From contig VWZL01000429.1 in the NCBI GenBank assembly GCA_013396915.1, positions 248,001 through 312,000 on the forward strand: a DNA stretch of 64,000 nucleotides, given 5' to 3'. Shown piece after piece: positions 1-12,923 of the stretch. Below the pieces are notes generated by a model that ran no database searches, was not told the origin of the DNA, and worked only from the letters and a program-made list of their open reading frames with translations. Made by a program: the position numbers and the translations under genes. Positions within the stretch are counted from its first letter, which is position 1; each line of letters begins with the position of its first letter. The DNA comes from Stercorarius parasiticus (Eukaryota > Chordata > Aves > Charadriiformes > Stercorariidae).

Positions 1-3000
1 TTTCATCAGTATTTTTCATGGAAATGTTGTTGCAGGAGAGCCATCATTTAGAACATAAACTCATGCTTCTCTTGGATCTCAGTTCATGAACTCTGCACAG
101 GGATTCCATAAAAAACATCAGCCCAGAAATTGCTCCACATGGGGTAAACTCTGACCTTTTGTCTGGCTCCCAGTGAAATTAAGAGAGTTTTATAACCATG
201 GGCATCTCAAAATGTGGGGGTGATAAAGTCTAAAAGAAAAGATCAATATTTAGGTTAGCAGATAACTCTCCAGAGGGCCCAACCCTTTTACAGTTGCCAT
301 CCATCTCCACCAGAAAGCAGTTTCACATTGAATGAAGAGCAATAAATCTTATGAACATACAAAAGCAAAGGGAATGAACTTAGTCTAAAAGACATCCAAA
401 ACAATACACAAAATGCGCTCTTGAGAGACAACAGGAGTATCTGTATGGACATAATCCACAACACAATGTGCGAGAAGTCTGACAACTAATGATAGGAAGA
501 AAAGACACGTGCAAGAGTTCAGACCACATTTATGCACAGTTCCAAAATGTCAAATCCACAAACTCTTTGCCAATATTATCTGCAGCAAAATGGCTAAAAA
601 TGGTCTTATCTTATTCAACATCTGTTGGATTGTCCCATGATAAAGAGTCACTTCAGGCCACATGTTATTCTAATACCTAGATAAGCCACACTCTTCATTT
701 TCTCTAGTGACTGAATAGAATTTGGAAGAGGGAAAATATATTTTTTAGACCTACTTTTTGAAAGTAGCAGTATATCATGCTGCCTTCTAATTTCTCTGAA
801 AAAGATTTTTAAAAACCCAGAAAATTCCCCAGAAATGCCCAGAGATACAAGACAAGATCTGTCAGACTTACTAATAGGCCACCCATGGAGTAAAAAACTA
901 CTTAGCACAAATAAAGTATACTTTGCAGGTTCTACCTGTATAAAGATAATGGAAAATTGGGTCATTTTATTTGCACTTCATGAAATGTAAAAATGGTAAA
1001 TAGTAGAAGAAAAGATTTTAAGAACCTTTTTGTTTGCTTGCTTGTTTCACATCGCCAGTTAACACCAGGAGATGTTAATACTCTATTTTTTTTTTTTTTT
1101 TAAAGTGTGGAGTCCTAGGTTCATATGAGCTGTGCCTTTTGGCTTAGGTGGATTAACTTTCCTATTTCTACTATGTTCATTCTCTCTGCCATATCCAAAT
1201 CCAGTTTTCAAGAGGATGCCAAGTCCTTGATGAAAACAGTCTTTTATTATATCCTAACCAATGGACTGGAAGTAGACTGGGCTCATATGGGAATAATCAA
1301 TCACGGTTTACATTTAGGCTATTCAGCACGTTTAATAGTCACTCACACACACAACATATAAAAAGATATATACTATTAAAAGCATTGTTTTGACACAATT
1401 CAAGAAAATATAGATTCAAAGTATTCTAGGTCATTTGAACACATCTTTCTTCCATTAATTTTAATGGAAGAGATGGACCAGATTCATAGTTGGCTTGCAG
1501 TAACACAATTTCACAGAAGTCAGTTGGACAATATTGATTTATTTTTGCTAAGAATCAGGGTATAGATCTCCCAAAAGAGAATCAGTCTGTGAATCAAAAT
1601 TATACTACATTGGAAAAATTCAAAAGTACTCTCTTCTGGTGAAGACACATTGATTAAAAACCCTGAACTACATCCTTGCTTCAAACGTTTCATTCTTACT
1701 GGTTTCACCACGTATTACCAGCAAAATATTTAACTCCCTTTCAAACTGTAAAAAGTTTTAATAAATATGGGCTCCTAGATAAGCAATTTACAGGTTAACT
1801 CACTTAAAAGATTCCTGAGAATATTGACATCCTCAGAAAATACTACTGTTGAAAGCCAAACTTCCCTCAGAAATGTGTTCATTTTGGTAGCATTTCATTT
1901 CAGCAAAATATCCAAGCAAATATGGTAATGTCAAAGTAATATCAAATTGTAACAACATTGTAAGAATGTTAAATGATTTTTAAATTTACTTTCTATTTAA
2001 TACATTATAAAATACACTATAACATAAAAGACATCACAATCAAAACAAAAAATCTTGATTCACCAAGAGATTTTTTTTAAATGCATTCTTCCATATGCAT
2101 AAATGTACTGCAGCATAAGGTATTTCTTAAGATACATAGTTCTCAACATAATTAGTTGGTATACATTTCAAAGTGTTTCACCACTAATGGCTTAGGTTGA
2201 TTAACTACCCAGATAACACATTTTACTGTACTCCATAAACATAATACAGAGGTATTAATTCATGAGATGATGCAAGCTATCAACAAATCTATGCTCTATT
2301 ATTCACTGTAACTTTTTTTCTTCAGAGAAGATGATTTCGACTACACAAGCAAAGGCATTGTGAATCAAGTCTAAATGGGAATATAAATAAGTGTTTAAAA
2401 AATCCACTTTGGTCACCTTTTTTCTTTTTTTATCCTTGAATATCAGGCTTTAAAAAAGAAGTCAATTGAAAACTTTAAAAATAAAAATAAAAATCAGACC
2501 TTAATGCCAGGACAGTTTCTCAAATTACATGATTCTCCAAGAGTGAGCTATTCGGAGACAGGCAATTTCTCCAGGATACAAGAAAAATTTTATAAACTCC
2601 TCCTTCACCATATTAGAAACATGACAAGAAGATTTCTGAATAAAGAATAAAACTACAGGAGAACTTTGGGACTGGTTGTTAGATCTGGGCTGAGGTGGGA
2701 GATACTGAACCAATCCTTCCATGGTGCCCTCTAGGCACATTTCAATAAGAATAACCACAAATACATGTATATTAAAAATATAGTACAGCCTACGAGCAGA
2801 AAAATCTCTACTGCTCTGGATACAAAACCTTCATAATAATGATTTTAAAACCTTCCTAAAGAACCTCCCTACTCAAAACCCCTGTTCACAGCTATGAAAG
2901 TATTTTGATGCACTATTGTCTAAACCTACACTGAAGTTTATTAGAACGTAGGATGTGTCTCTCTACAGGCTTTAATATCATCCTCTGGTCTCCTTTGATA

Positions 3001-4619
3001 CTATATAACAATACAGAATTGATAGCATAAAACTAAGCATGTAAAGATTTATGATACCGTGTGCTAGAATTCAGTATATATTAGAAGTATCATATTAAAC
3101 CAGTGTGATTTTAGAAAAAAGAACCTAAGCGCATGGATTTTTATTTCCTTCTGATAAGTAATACGAACTGAAAAGAATCACAAGGTGAAAAAATTACAAG
3201 ATTAAATGCAACTTAGTTAGAAAAGAATTCATATTTTTACCCCTTTTCTGTCACTAGGAACAGAACGCTCTTTCACCATGTATTTCAGATCTATCAACTG
3301 TGTTATCTTTGACAACACTCTCTCTCTAGTTACTCACTCTAGTTACTCCAGTCAGGTTGTATCCTCGTTTTGCAAATCCTTTTTGCTCCTCATGTGCACA
3401 GGTATTAAATTATGGATAGGCTCAGCTCTCCTGAGCGTATTTCTGATGCCACCGAGCATCAGTTAGTCCTTTCCACCCTGTGCTCAGTAATTTTTGGTTT
3501 TTTTCTTTCAGATTCCCACCCAAACAGGAGTACTTCAAGTCCAATATTTGCATTATTTTCACTGTAGGACAACTAACAGTCTTGCCAGTGGAATTTATTT
3601 TGTGCACCATTGAGTATAGCTTAGCCAGTCTTTTATGCTGCTCATTATTCTGCATTTATACTTGCAGACAGGCTATTAAATTAATATATGAAGTGCCCCT
3701 GGCACGTTCCAACTATTTGCTATATAGGCCGATTTTTCAGGGATGTGCTGGCAGAATTTTCAGACACTCTAGGAATATACAAAAGCAACAGTGTGTTGGG
3801 AGAATCACATCTGAATGATACAGTGAATTATTTGATTGTGGCCCTGTTGTGTGTGCAAGCACAAAAGCAAACAGCACTTCACAAAAAAAGCGCCATGCAG
3901 TGGCACCCAACTGTTCACATGACACCAATGCAAACAGCTTGTCCCTGCTACCAGGCACCATGATATATGATGGAGGATGCTCCTACCAGACAATTTACTC
4001 CTGCTGCATCAAAGTTTCCTCACACTTCTCAGGCGAGCTGGGTTCACGGATGAGCAGTTTTGAAACTCACAGAAAAATCTTCCAGCTACTGGTGTGAACC
4101 TCCCGTGAAATCAAACACACCCAATGTCGTTGGGAAAAAAAATTGGTTTAAGACAATGGGATTCCCAGCTTCTGATTTACCTGTTCCTATATCTTCCTGC
4201 TAGAGAGAACCAACACCTATATTAACTGCACAGGTAATACTGTGCAGTTCTGAAGGGCATCTTGAACATAGAGTCAAGTTTACCTATGACAATACAAAAA
4301 GCACATGCACAAAGATTCAACCGTTTACATAACTAGTTCACATATTTTATGAACATGTTGTAGTTACAACTATTATATTGGTACACACATATGTTAATAT
4401 ATTAAGGGCATGCTATACCTTTTTTTTAACCTGCTGCAAGAGCAAACCACTATTCTGGAATACCTTGAATGTTTTTTCCTGCCATAGCCTGTGATGGTTA
4501 ACTCAGAAAATACAGAGATACACCAAAGATTTCAGCGTCTTCCTAGCAATGACATTATAGTCATTCATTTTGAGGGCTAATGTCAGGCTATTGCTGTTTT
4601 AAAAAAATTTGCATGGCAA
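1..4619. other. Unique non-coding sequence, no gene seen
   Basis: AT-rich sequence with frequent stops in all frames. The open frames here are 60-112 codons, overlap one another on both strands (for example around 3,420-4,100) and show no family signature. A 16-base T run at 1,086-1,101 and a small tandem duplication of CTCTAGTTACTCA near 3,325-3,350 are the only local structures I noticed. I see no exon, RNA gene or recognisable transposon. Confidence 0.7.
1086..1101. repeat. Poly-T run (16 T)
   Basis: An uninterrupted run of 16 T. On the minus strand it is a poly-A, which could be the tail of a retrocopy, but no recognisable transcript-like sequence adjoins it. It is best treated as a simple homopolymer. 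Confidence 0.85.
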
Positions 4620-4770
4620 TATAGAATTACAGCACAAATAAGTTGTAAAAAACTTCCAAAAGCCATCTTGTCTAATTCCTGCTCGAAACAGGCCCGCTGT
4701 AAATGCCGTACACAGGACTAAGTCATATTGCACAGAATGCGATTCCTATTTAGGTAGAAACAATTCTTTA
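4620..4770 (-). mobile_element. Probable very old CR1 LINE 3'-end remnant
   Basis: Read on the + strand, this stretch starts with a TAGAATTACAG-like block. It continues through an AAAAGCCATCTTGTCTAATTCC-like block (given here only in outline) to CCTGCTCGAAACAGG near 4,678-4,692. This order matches the complement of old CR1 3' ends, in which a 'tagaatcat' motif is followed by 'catctagtccaa' and 'cctgctcaaagcagga'. The match is heavily diverged and no reading frame survives. The element would be inserted on the minus strand. It is inferred from remembered consensus order, so chance or another old LINE tail remains possible. Confidence 0.45.
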
Positions 4771-5010
4771 AAAACTAAACTGGCCTTGGGCATTGATGAA
4801 CTATTAGACCATTCACCCATTCAGAAAGGATTCATGTGAGCATGATGGGTCCAGCATCAGTGAAGTGAAGGGACACAAGAATAGCCGAAGTTGTCATCTC
4901 CATGCCCCACATGTCAGTCTTAATAAGTGGACACTCTTACATATTTGCTGTTTTGTGGACTGTGAAATTCTGTGGACATACTGTGCTGATGCGTTGCAGG
5001 TTTCTAAAAT

Positions 5011-5026
5011 GTCCCACGTGTGGGAC
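5011..5026. promoter_or_regulatory. Perfect dyad containing an E-box (CACGTG)
   Basis: Seven-base arms GTCCCAC and GTGGGAC flank a GT centre, with a CACGTG E-box at 5,015-5,020. bHLH factors of the MYC/MAX/USF type bind CACGTG. The symmetric flanks are visible in the sequence, but a regulatory role is only a guess because there is no nearby gene or promoter. Confidence 0.3.
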
Positions 5027-5178
5027 TCGTTTGAGAGGTTTTTGGTTTTGGTTTTTTGGTTTTATTTTAATATATTTTGTTGTTCTTGTTCTTCCAGCAA
5101 TAGTGGATGGATGCTGTTTCTATAATATCAAGCATGATTATATTGGGTAAAGGCTGATTTTTTTTTGCCAAATAAAAT

Positions 5179-5244
5179 ATAAATATAAATATAAATATAA
5201 ATATAAATATAAATATAAATATAAATATAAATATAAATATAAAT
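5179..5244. repeat. (ATAAAT)11 hexanucleotide microsatellite
   Basis: Eleven uninterrupted copies of the hexamer ATAAAT, preceded by a slightly imperfect unit from about 5,171. The array is pure A/T and perfect over 66 bases, which suggests recent slippage activity and likely length polymorphism. It ends abruptly at a CTGTAGG sequence. Confidence 0.97.
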
Positions 5245-6812
5245 CTGTAGGCTCATCTGGAGACAAGTATTATTTAATTGGCTTGTGCTGTTAGCTTGCT
5301 ATTTTTTATATTTTAATAAAACATCATAGCACAGTTGTGACTTTTCATCTCCTTAGTTAAGTGGAGAATAGCACATGCTTTAACAAACAGACTTTTTTTT
5401 TTACTTACAAACCTATGCAAGTAAGAATTTGCAGACAACACAGTAAGATATTCTGCCTGCTAATAACAAGTTGAAAAGCTTTGTAATCTGTAAGATAAGA
5501 GCGGCAAAGAGGAAAAAAAGATGCAAAACAAAAAACTGCAGGGTGCCTCAAAAATAATTGTTTCGGTTTACAGCTACAATCCTTTTATTTTCCTTTTCCC
5601 TCCTGCATTTTGCTGTATGTTCTGGTGGTGCGCAGTGATTGCCTTCTATCGTGGCTAGAGCAATGTATTTCCCTCTTTCAGAGGACCTTTGTTATCTTCT
5701 GCATTGTAAAGAAGACCCCTCTGGAGAAAAGGGCATTGAGAGGTGATGAATTTGGCACAGAAAAGACATCACAGAGCAAAGTCGCAATATTGGGATACTG
5801 CTAGAACACTCATTAATCTCATCTCATTATAACTGCTTAAGATATTTCATATGCACCCAGCCTTGCAACCATTTCCTGGGCTATTTGCTTTTAACACCTT
5901 GCTCCTTTCTGTGTGTACCTCCAGCACTCCCACTTTTTATCTCATCAGCCATGAACTCCTCACCTTTGCCTTCAAGAGCCTGCTCCTGCTAGCTCTCAAG
6001 GACTAGCAAAATGTTGCCCACATCTTAAGTTTGCAAACAAGCATTTTCGTATTTCAAGTCCCTGACAGGGGCTAGGCAGCCAGTGCCCCGAGATCACGGC
6101 CACACATGCAGCCCTGCATTGCCTCGCTGTTTCTTTGTGCTTCCTCTGGTTGCAATGGACATACCAGTTACGGCCGTCTTGCACGTAAAAGTTGTGAGTT
6201 GTGTGATGAAGGATTTTCTTCCTTCTGCGTCTTTGCAGAGCGTGCAGTACAGTTGGGTCAGGGACTGCTGTTAGTGTAATAGCAACATACAGCCAGGGGG
6301 TAATAGATACATACGTGCTCACAAGAAGCCAATAAATGTAATGTTTATTGTCTATCCTCTTCTGTAAAAATAATGAAAAGTACTTAAGACAATAAGATTC
6401 ACTTTGAATATTTGCTAGAAGAATTTAAAAAAACGATAGGCCTGTCGGTTTTTTGCTAACATTCCCCTGAATCAAAAATTACTGCTTGTTATGAACACTT
6501 TGATGAATCCAGCCAATTGTTAATTTATAGGTCTGTCTAGCTTCGGATGGATTTATGTACAGAAATGCTTAAAAAATGGAAGAAAATTTACAGAAATATT
6601 GTCCATAAAGTCTTTATTTGCATAAGATTGTGTCCTCTATGGGGGATGTGTAGTGTACTCTGGTACTTGGTGATTTGTTGCTGTTCATTTAAATGAAACT
6701 TTGCTGAATTCTGAAGGACTTCCGTCTGACATATAGCTTTTCTTTTCTAGTCCTTAAATACATGCACATTCACACACAAAAATGCATTGAACAAGACAGA
6801 TGTATTAACATT
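5245..6812. other. Unique non-coding sequence, no gene seen
   Basis: Mixed-composition sequence with frequent stops. Short open frames at 5,610-5,804 (+) and on both strands of 5,996-6,322 carry no recognisable domain. An AATAAA hexamer occurs near 6,330 but there is no transcript evidence to make it a polyadenylation signal. Confidence 0.65.
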
Positions 6813-6872
6813 TGTTAGCAGGTCAAACTAAAACATTATCAAGGATGCAGTGTTCTCTTTGACCTGCTAACA
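6813..6872. repeat. 15-bp perfect inverted repeat (hairpin) with AGGTCA half-sites
   Basis: The left arm TGTTAGCAGGTCAAA (6,813-6,827) is exactly complementary to the right arm TTTGACCTGCTAACA (6,858-6,872), with a 30-nt loop between them. Transcribed from either strand, this would fold into a small stem-loop. Each arm carries AGGTCA (6,820-6,825) or its complement TGACCT (6,860-6,865), the nuclear-receptor half-site, facing inward about 34 bases apart. It could be a structured RNA, a paired regulatory site or the relic of a small inverted-repeat transposon. The arms are certain; the function is unknown. Confidence 0.9.
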
Positions 6873-9321
6873 CTTAAGCAAGCTGCAACAGCCCTGTATA
6901 ATTCAGATTGTAATATGCTTTACTTAACCTTTGTTAACTAACACATGAAGGAACAGCTTTTCCTTTTAGTGAGGACAAAGCATGGTATTTCAAAAGGGCT
7001 TATGTGAGTTGAGCGTAAGGCTCTGTACACAGTTAAATCCTACATTTGACTGCTGAACCCATTCTTTCCCCTTTCTACCCAAATCCACATGGAAACAGCA
7101 ACAAAACAGAAAAAAAATGGCTGAATTGAAGCTACTTTGAATTATTTTCCACACCAAAACCAAAAACTTAAGACACCTTTTCCCATTTGTACAAGATGTT
7201 CCCCAGGAGACAAAATGAAACATCTAAATGCACTTGTCAGGAAAGACCAAAGAAATGAAGGACTAGGTTCACAAGGCTGTTGCAAGATAAGCTGCACTGG
7301 CTTATCCACTTGTTGAACCACTGGAGCACAACCTAGAATATCCAAAGTACGGTTCTTGCCTCTGTTTCTGGGATTTGAGGTCAGACTTTTCTGACAGTCC
7401 TCAGCAGAGCGCTGTACCTCACCAGACTGCTGTAGGGTACTCCAGGGTACTTCTCAGAGTATTCAGAGACCCAGGCAAGTGTTCTCATTGCTGCAATGGA
7501 GTGTAGCTCCTCTCCTGGTTCTGCTTCAGATGTCATTTAAGCAAACTCCATTAAGCTCCTGCTGCAGTCATTGTCGGAGCTCTACCCCACAAGAACAAGT
7601 CATTCATTCGGGAAAAAAATTACCTTGTTCAGACAGACCCTCTCTTTGCCCAACACAGTTCTCTTCCATCCAGATTCAGTAGCCCGGTCACCACTCATAA
7701 CTTCTTCCAAGCCTTTTGAGCCTCCTAAGCCTTTCCACTGTGATCTGCGATTGCACTTGACCTTTGCACAGGAAACACAAAGAGAGTGGGGAAAGGAACG
7801 GGTCCTGCCAGACACAGGCTGTCCTTAACAAAGATATCAGTAAAAACAAAGTTACCTTCACCCTCCCATGTTTTCAGGAAACAGAGTTTTTTCTCGAAGC
7901 CTGCAAAAGTGAGTGGCAGGTGTGAGAGTTATATGCATCTGTGAAAAGGACTTATTAAGTGACTGATATTCTATACACAAAAACCCTAAGTACTTTCTGC
8001 AATGCTTCCAAAATTTCTAATTATGTTTACTTTAACAAAACAAGAAACAGTACAATTCATAAATAGATTTTAATTTTCAAATCAGCTCAGCCACAAGAAG
8101 GGCGATCTCACATTTCTTTTTCACTTACCTGGTTTTCCTGTGATCTCAGACAGAGTCCTGTTCCCAAGGCCACTGCATTTCAGTTTGGATAAAGTATGTG
8201 CCTGGCTTTTTCAAGACCATCTGAGTTTAGACAACCTAGTAATTAAGTCCAGGATTGCAGCAATTAATGATCCTTCATCCTGCTTCATCAGGAGGCCTTT
8301 GGGAAGTCATCTTGGCATTTATGATTAAGGGACTGACCAATACAAGCAGGCGTTATGTGCTGAAGACCTTAAGCAGATAAAGGCTTCAGCTCATAAGCTT
8401 TTCCATGCAGAAATGTTGTAACATGCATGAACAAATTTCCCAAGGCATCCCCAGTTTCAGGTGTCAGTCAAGGTTTTCAAACATGGCTCTAAACTGCATG
8501 GCTAAAACCACACAGCATTATACTGGAGCTGACACCACTGCTAAGAGAGCGTTAAATCCACACCTGATCAAAGATCCTCACATCACCTCCAAGAGACAGG
8601 AAGACAACCACCCAGGTGAGTCAAATGAAAAATGTGACATTAATACTAGTAAATGAAACAGCCCAGGGAGAGCTTGGTGGCCCTGAGACCAGAGGGCACA
8701 GTTCAGCTTATGTCCCTACAGCTCTTACTTATTGGCATAGCCATGGAGATTAAGCAAACTGCCAAACAGAGAGAGATACATCAGAAAGTCAGTTTAGAGC
8801 ATGAGTAATTTTGATTTCTGCATAACTTCTGCTTACTTGACTACCCTTCACCTCCAAATCACCTTACTTCATCCTTCTTTCCAGGAACTCGGTATATGGA
8901 GCCAAAGGAGAGGAGAAATTCCCTGCAAAGCTCATGCTAAATATTTTCTTTAGGCAAGCAGGCTGACTCCCTGCAGGTAGACAGCATCATCCTGGTGAGT
9001 CTAGCAAATTTTGGGGAACCTCAGAGATAAAAAGCTATTATCACAGAGATCTTCTGCCCCATATCTCTCAGGTGGTTAGAGGGACATTCTTCCACTCCCT
9101 CACTACAGTCACCCACTGTGTAGAGTGCAGATGTGGCTCTTAATTCAGTTCCACAATCTGTTAGTTTTCCAACGCCTTCCCACCTGACACTTGGAAGTAA
9201 ATCAGTCTCCCTGCTTAGCCTATAGCCAAATCCCCATGTGTAGAAAAATAGGTGTCCACAAGGTATAATTTTGAAATGTAAAATGACGGCTAGAGAGTTC
9301 AAATTATCTGACTTGAATGAT

Positions 9322-9807
9322 CTAATGCCAGTAACCTACTTGAAGAAATTGGTAAGAAATTAACCCCCAAATTTCTTTTCTGTTTTTAACAACACAGTTA
9401 ATTGCAGGATCAGCAGTCCTGGATGGATCATGGCATTGGGCAAGAGGACAGTTGGAGACACACCTGTTTTGCATCATATCTTTGATCCTCAGATCTAGTC
9501 TTGGACCATTCTGGGGCCTCGTACAAGTTTGCTGACTGGGACAAGAACTTTGGAAAGAACTGATACTACGACCTAGATTTAGTGCAAAGCACTCCAGCCT
9601 TGTAGGCAAATTTGATTTTACAGTGTTAGTAAGATGAATTCTGCCAGGGAGGACCTCAGAGAAGCAGTGAGATTTCTGGTGGGAGCCTCTGAACTGAAAC
9701 ACTGTGATTTTAGGAGGTAGAATGGAATCAATGGCTGGGAGGGAATGCTGCAGTTTGAAGGGTCTCAGGAAGCCGTGGCCATGGCCTTGGCCTTCCTCTC
9801 TTCCCAC
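9322..9807 (-). other. 161-codon open frame, probably chance
   Basis: This is the longest open frame in the window outside the CR1 copies. It begins with GTG rather than ATG, and no methionine codon occurs in roughly its first hundred codons, so it is a poor candidate for a complete eukaryotic coding sequence. Composition is ordinary, with scattered cysteine and proline. I see no signal peptide, membrane segment, zinc-finger spacing or known domain. It could in principle contain an exon of a larger gene, but I found no supporting partner exons. The product is not recognised. Confidence 0.1.
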
Positions 9808-12464
9808 TGCTCACGGCTTTCCTATCATTTTCTTTCTGCATACAGTCAAACCACTAAAAAGTTAATCAAAAATCACTCCAGCGCGGATCAGAATTGTGAA
9901 ATCGCCTGAGAAACCACCATCTTCTGTTTATTTTCTTTTCTTTTCCAGTATTAATCCCCAGGAGGGCTACAGCACAACCTCACTTAGTGATGCAACCTGT
10001 CAGTGGCTTGAAAGCAGGCAAAATGAGGAAGGAGGGGGAGGTAAGAGTTGTAAAAAATGAAGACATTTCTCAAGACCCTCCCCTAGAGGCCCTGGAAGAT
10101 ATTAAAATAAGGTCTCCTAGTGGTTAGGGCCAGTGCTGGAGGCAGATTAGCAATAATAAAATAATCTTAGAATAATAAAAACTGAGAGAGCTTGTGTAAC
10201 TCATCATGTCCCCATTTTTAAAAGTGCCAGTATGAAAGGGGCACTAAAGAAAAGACCTATTTATTTAAATAAATGACTTACAAAAGATATCAGTACCAAA
10301 GATATACCGGTTTTATTGCCCAAAAGCAACATTTTTTCTAAAGGACTTTCTAAAGTGAATAGAGCCGTTGGGAAATATATGTTATCGTTCCATGTGTGAA
10401 AATTCTGGTTCATAATGGCCTTAAAACGCTCCCCAACACAACTATTGTTTCCTTCTTCAGGGTGTTCAGAATAATGGTAATTGCATGCAAGGAGAAGGTT
10501 TCAATATCTGAAATAAGGTCTGTGCTCACAAAGTAAATAGTTTTCTTTCTTCCTTTCTTAGCATTTACTACTTCTTCTTCCCAAATCCCCTGGCTTACTA
10601 AGGAAATAATTGACAAAACTAAGCTAAATGAGGAAGATTTAAAGAAGACAGACCATCTAAAAGCACAGCCCAGGAAAAGTCTTTTCAGCTAAAGAGTGAA
10701 AACACTGACAGATCTCTGATACTCGGCACAGCCAGAATTTCCTCCCCTAGCTTTCAGCCCTTCTTCAATATATATGATGACTTATCAAATAGCACTAAAA
10801 AAATTACTGAATTTCTTCGTCAGAGCTCCTTATTATGGGGACAGTAATAATATTTGTAATATTTGTTCTTATCTGTTTCTGTGTTCCTGGTGGTCCATGT
10901 ATCAACACCTGTAAACATTTTGTCATCATTATACCCAGTAGTTTACATTCTGAATTTATGTAAGTTTGTTCTTTGATTTTGTCAGGAATTATCATCAAAT
11001 CCATGACGAAAAATACAATTCAGAAAAAAAGGCCAACATATTATAATATTTATCTCAATAAAAGCCAACAACTTGCTTTTTTATTGTGTTTGCAATAGCT
11101 ATGTGATATTCCCAGTTTTAGGTACAAATTGCAATTCTATTGTGAATTTATGAGATATCTCATTAATGTTTTCAGCTCAAACAAAAGCACATGATTAAAA
11201 AGATATTGTATATATTAATACTCATAAGATTGATAAGTTTGTCTCTGTAGGTCATAGGGTTTTTTTGGTGACACACTCTTTATCATATTACTAAATATAA
11301 AGTACCTGATTTTTTTAAAAAAGAATATGTCATCCCTAATTCCCTCTCTGCTGCCTTCTCTATGGCTGAAAATGCAGTAGCCACTGTATGCTAGCTAGCA
11401 TTTTACACTACAACTGTCCTCTTAAGGTCACTACACGTTCAAATACCCTGGATATCAGCTTGATCTCCGCAACATGGTTGAAGGGGAGCATGAGAGAAGA
11501 GGGAAGTTATGTTTCTAATATTCCCACATTCCCCTTTTTCAAATGTATGGATAAGCATTTCTTCTTTTAAGATGTGTGCTGTGAATCATTGCTTTAATTC
11601 CTCAGCAAATCTACCCCAGGATAGACAGGCTGAGCTTGAGCACTCCAGGGACACTATTAACAGTCCAAGGCAACTGCCTGAGTCCTGGCTTTCCTGTTTC
11701 TCCTCACTCAGCGGGGAAGGAACCAAAGTGGTGGGGGAGTATCTTTCCTACACAGCTTCACCTGTCATGGGTTTGGCACCAACAGCTACAACATCTCCAG
11801 CCTGAACCTAAGACTTTCCAACAGGCACATGTCAATAACACTTTCCTGTGAGAGGATAAATAATGTTTTTCTTTGGGTTGGGAGGGGTCTCTATTATTGT
11901 CGTAAAGTTAGACTATTGCACAATTTTGATTACACTCTGTTTTAATCAACTGCTTCACTCTTTGATATTGCTCAAGGAGAAAAAAAAAAGGAATATAATT
12001 TTCATCTTAAATCTGTCATCAAGAGCTCCGACTAGTGTCTTAATAAACTTTTGTTGAAAACACAAGTTTTGCCAATCTCAAAGGCTCTCATCTCTGAGGT
12101 ACATTGAACTAATTAGTAATTTAGCAGAAGTAGAGGGAAAAAAGTTCACTTCAGGCACGTTGGTAGACAGAGATAAAGAACAAAGTTCCTTCATCTGTAT
12201 TAATACTCTAAAAAATAGAATTAATGACCTGAAGCTAAGACAGTACCTGGGATGATTTTATGGAGTCAGTGTTTAATTTGAAAACATTCATACACTGAAA
12301 ATATTTAATGAAACTAACTAGGCACCAAATTGCTTTCCTTTCAGTACAAGGAAAACAATATTAATAAATAAGCAACCTTAAAGTACGTATTACAAGAAAG
12401 CCAGTATCAGACTCATCAAGAATCTAGACAGAGGGTAAAGCATGGCACTATCTGCCTCCCACCA

Positions 12465-12923
12465 GTGAAATGGACGATGCGTGCTGGTATGTACCATGGC
12501 CAAGTCCATCTCCATCCCCACCCCAACCACAGGCAGCCACTGTGTTTGCTCCAAAGCCCTTTTCACTACTCTGTTTTACCTGTTGCTGTCTTACTGATGG
12601 GGATTCTGCTTATTTTCCTGGTGAAATTTGATGAGTCCACTATCAGAATGTTTTGTTTTCAAATACATAACACAGGTCCATGCCATTTCCAAAGCCAGGG
12701 TCCCTTTGTATGGTTTTCAAGCAGACCTGAACAGGATCAACTATTTCAGATATATTCAAAGGAAGAGAACACAATCCTCATTTCATATGTACCCACCTCC
12801 CAAATCAGCTTATGGCTAGTAGCCCTGAATTGTGACAATCTGTACCCTCTAAATCAAAGTTCTGTCAAGTTAATTATCTATACCACAGCCCAGAATTGTA
12901 CAATAGATCTTGCCATTTCCTAG
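12465..12923 (+). other. 152-codon open frame, probably chance
   Basis: The frame opens at GTG; the first ATG is at 12,477. One hydrophobic run, near residues 38-54 (core AVLLMGILLIFLV), could pass for a membrane segment, but the rest is unremarkable and matches no family I know. In 64 kb of AT-rich DNA read in six frames, roughly one open frame of this length is expected by chance (assuming about 5.5-6% stop codons). The product is not recognised. Confidence 0.1.

Noticed and set aside
12465..12923. 152-codon frame with a hydrophobic stretch that could be a membrane protein
   Set aside because: It has no homology I recognise and opens at GTG. Its length is within chance expectation for a window of this size and composition.
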